Origin: Thermincola carboxydiphila
GTDB lineage: Bacteria; Bacillota; Thermincolia; Thermincolales; UBA2595
DNA length: 64,000 nt
NCBI GenBank assembly: GCA_016841325.1
Contig: JAENZJ010000001.1
Coordinates: 186,001 to 250,000, forward strand
Direction of reading: 5' to 3'
Below, in pieces: positions 63,688 to 64,000 of this stretch (position 1 is its first letter; the number at the start of each line of letters is the position of its first letter). The notes beneath the pieces were generated by a model. It did no database searches. It saw nothing but the letters and a program-made list of their open reading frames with translations, and was not told the DNA's origin. Both the position numbers and the translations under genes were made by a program.

Positions 63688-63770
63688 AGGAATGCCTGCT
63701 ATTAAGAGTAGGACTTCCTTTCTGGCATCTATTGATACCATCCGGTATCCGGCGTGGAAACCGTATGGTA
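63688..63770 (+). promoter_or_regulatory. Structured leader ahead of the DUF2294-like gene
   Basis: Two hairpins in the gap after yvcK: AGGAA with TTCCT (63688-63719) and TACCAT-cc-GGT with ACC-gt-ATGGTA (63736-63770), followed 10 bases later by TTTTGTTTTTTT. It could be a terminator or attenuator. No riboswitch class recognised. Confidence 0.35.
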
Positions 63771-63809
63771 CAGGGATGTCTTTTGTTTTTTTAGGAGAAG
63801 GTATTATCA

Positions 63810-64000
63810 GTGGCTACCAAGGGGGTGCCTGGAAGACGTGGAGGGGATCCGGTGTCTAACCGACCAGACTGCACTTATGCCCGGCATATACTGCTGAGTG
63901 AAACCAAAAAGATTTATAAGGAACTGTTCGGAAAGGGTCCTGAAAACGTTAGGTTACGTATAGCGGGTGATGTCGTGGTCATCGAACTTTCCCGTTTCCT
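63810..64000 (+). CDS. DUF2294-like protein, 3'-truncated
   Basis: The first 63 residues of an open frame that runs off the window. The segment ETKKIYKELFGKGPENVRLR followed by IAGDVVVIEL matches the DUF2294 pattern (GRGP..., then I.D.V.V). The function of this family is not known to me. GTG 63810 has AGGAGAAGG about 10 bases upstream; GTG 63852 with GGAGGGG is an equal candidate and would remove the basic, glycine-rich N-terminus. Confidence 0.5.
   Translation, partial: MATKGVPGRRGGDPVSNRPDCTYARHILLSETKKIYKELFGKGPENVRLRIAGDVVVIELSRF

Noticed and set aside
63647-63859. 70-codon frame in the gap after yvcK
   Set aside because: It spans the hairpin leader and overlaps the supported DUF2294-like start in another frame, with no ribosome site at its TTG.

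Overview
The window is a chromosomal segment of a spore-forming, flagellated low-to-mid GC Firmicute, most likely a Clostridia/Peptococcaceae-type bacterium. This rests on the gene content (fliS, motAB, ftsEX-ctpA-minJ-like, rapZ-yvcK, MgtE, a CdaS-like cyclase), purine-rich Shine-Dalgarno sites with many TTG and GTG starts, and a gene order that echoes the Bacillus subtilis fliS-fliT-hpf-secA-prfB-ftsEX-ctpB-minJ-uvrBA-rapZ-yvcK region. No rRNA, tRNA, CRISPR array or intact insertion sequence was seen.

Region 1 (1-14460) is a surface-polysaccharide or glycosylation island on the + strand: a partial sugar aminotransferase, a methyltransferase, RmlA, four family-2 glycosyltransferases, a sugar/alcohol nucleotidyltransferase plus CDP-alcohol phosphatidyltransferase pair, UDP-galactopyranose mutase, an ATP-grasp/HAD pair, and a nonulosonic-acid cassette (NeuB, SpsF and PseG/SpsG types) that abuts fliS. 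The first 8.7 kb look visibly more AT-rich than what follows. The position against fliS suggests flagellin or surface glycosylation.

Region 2 (14460-31390) holds the late flagellar chaperones, a zinc-ribbon protein, cold-shock protein, HPF, an uncharacterised conserved protein, two tandem membrane HD-GYP proteins behind a structured leader with a 25-residue peptide, secA, motAB, an HD-GGDEF hybrid, prfB with its programmed frameshift, YitT and a split transketolase.

Region 3 (31451-39462) contains a formamidase-type enzyme, a terminated noncoding stretch, the division/envelope set ftsE-ftsX-murein hydrolase-ctpA-minJ-like, a zinc-ribbon protein and a family-4 uracil-DNA glycosylase.

Region 4 (39465-43162) is a Mg2+ and cyclic-di-AMP island: a CdaS-like diadenylate cyclase, mgtE and corA. 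Between the cyclase and mgtE lies an M-box Mg2+ riboswitch with its own consensus promoter and terminator. It faces no transporter: it drives only a 34-codon ORF and stops at the end of the convergent mgtE.

Region 5 (43163-51445) is nucleotide-excision repair (uvrB, uvrA, uvrC). A candidate small RNA with two AYGGAY-like loops precedes uvrB, and a reversed AT-rich DUF3800 gene sits between uvrB and uvrA.

Region 6 (51496-64000) holds a small membrane protein, a Cof-type HAD hydrolase, an intracellular glucan-use block (DOMON-like anchored protein, GH15, debranching enzyme, PGI/PMI, ROK glucokinase) with two PHP phosphoesterases, one of which appears to start at ATT, then rapZ and yvcK. The window ends in a partial DUF2294-like gene behind a structured leader. 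All homology statements come from reading the sequence; no database search was run.
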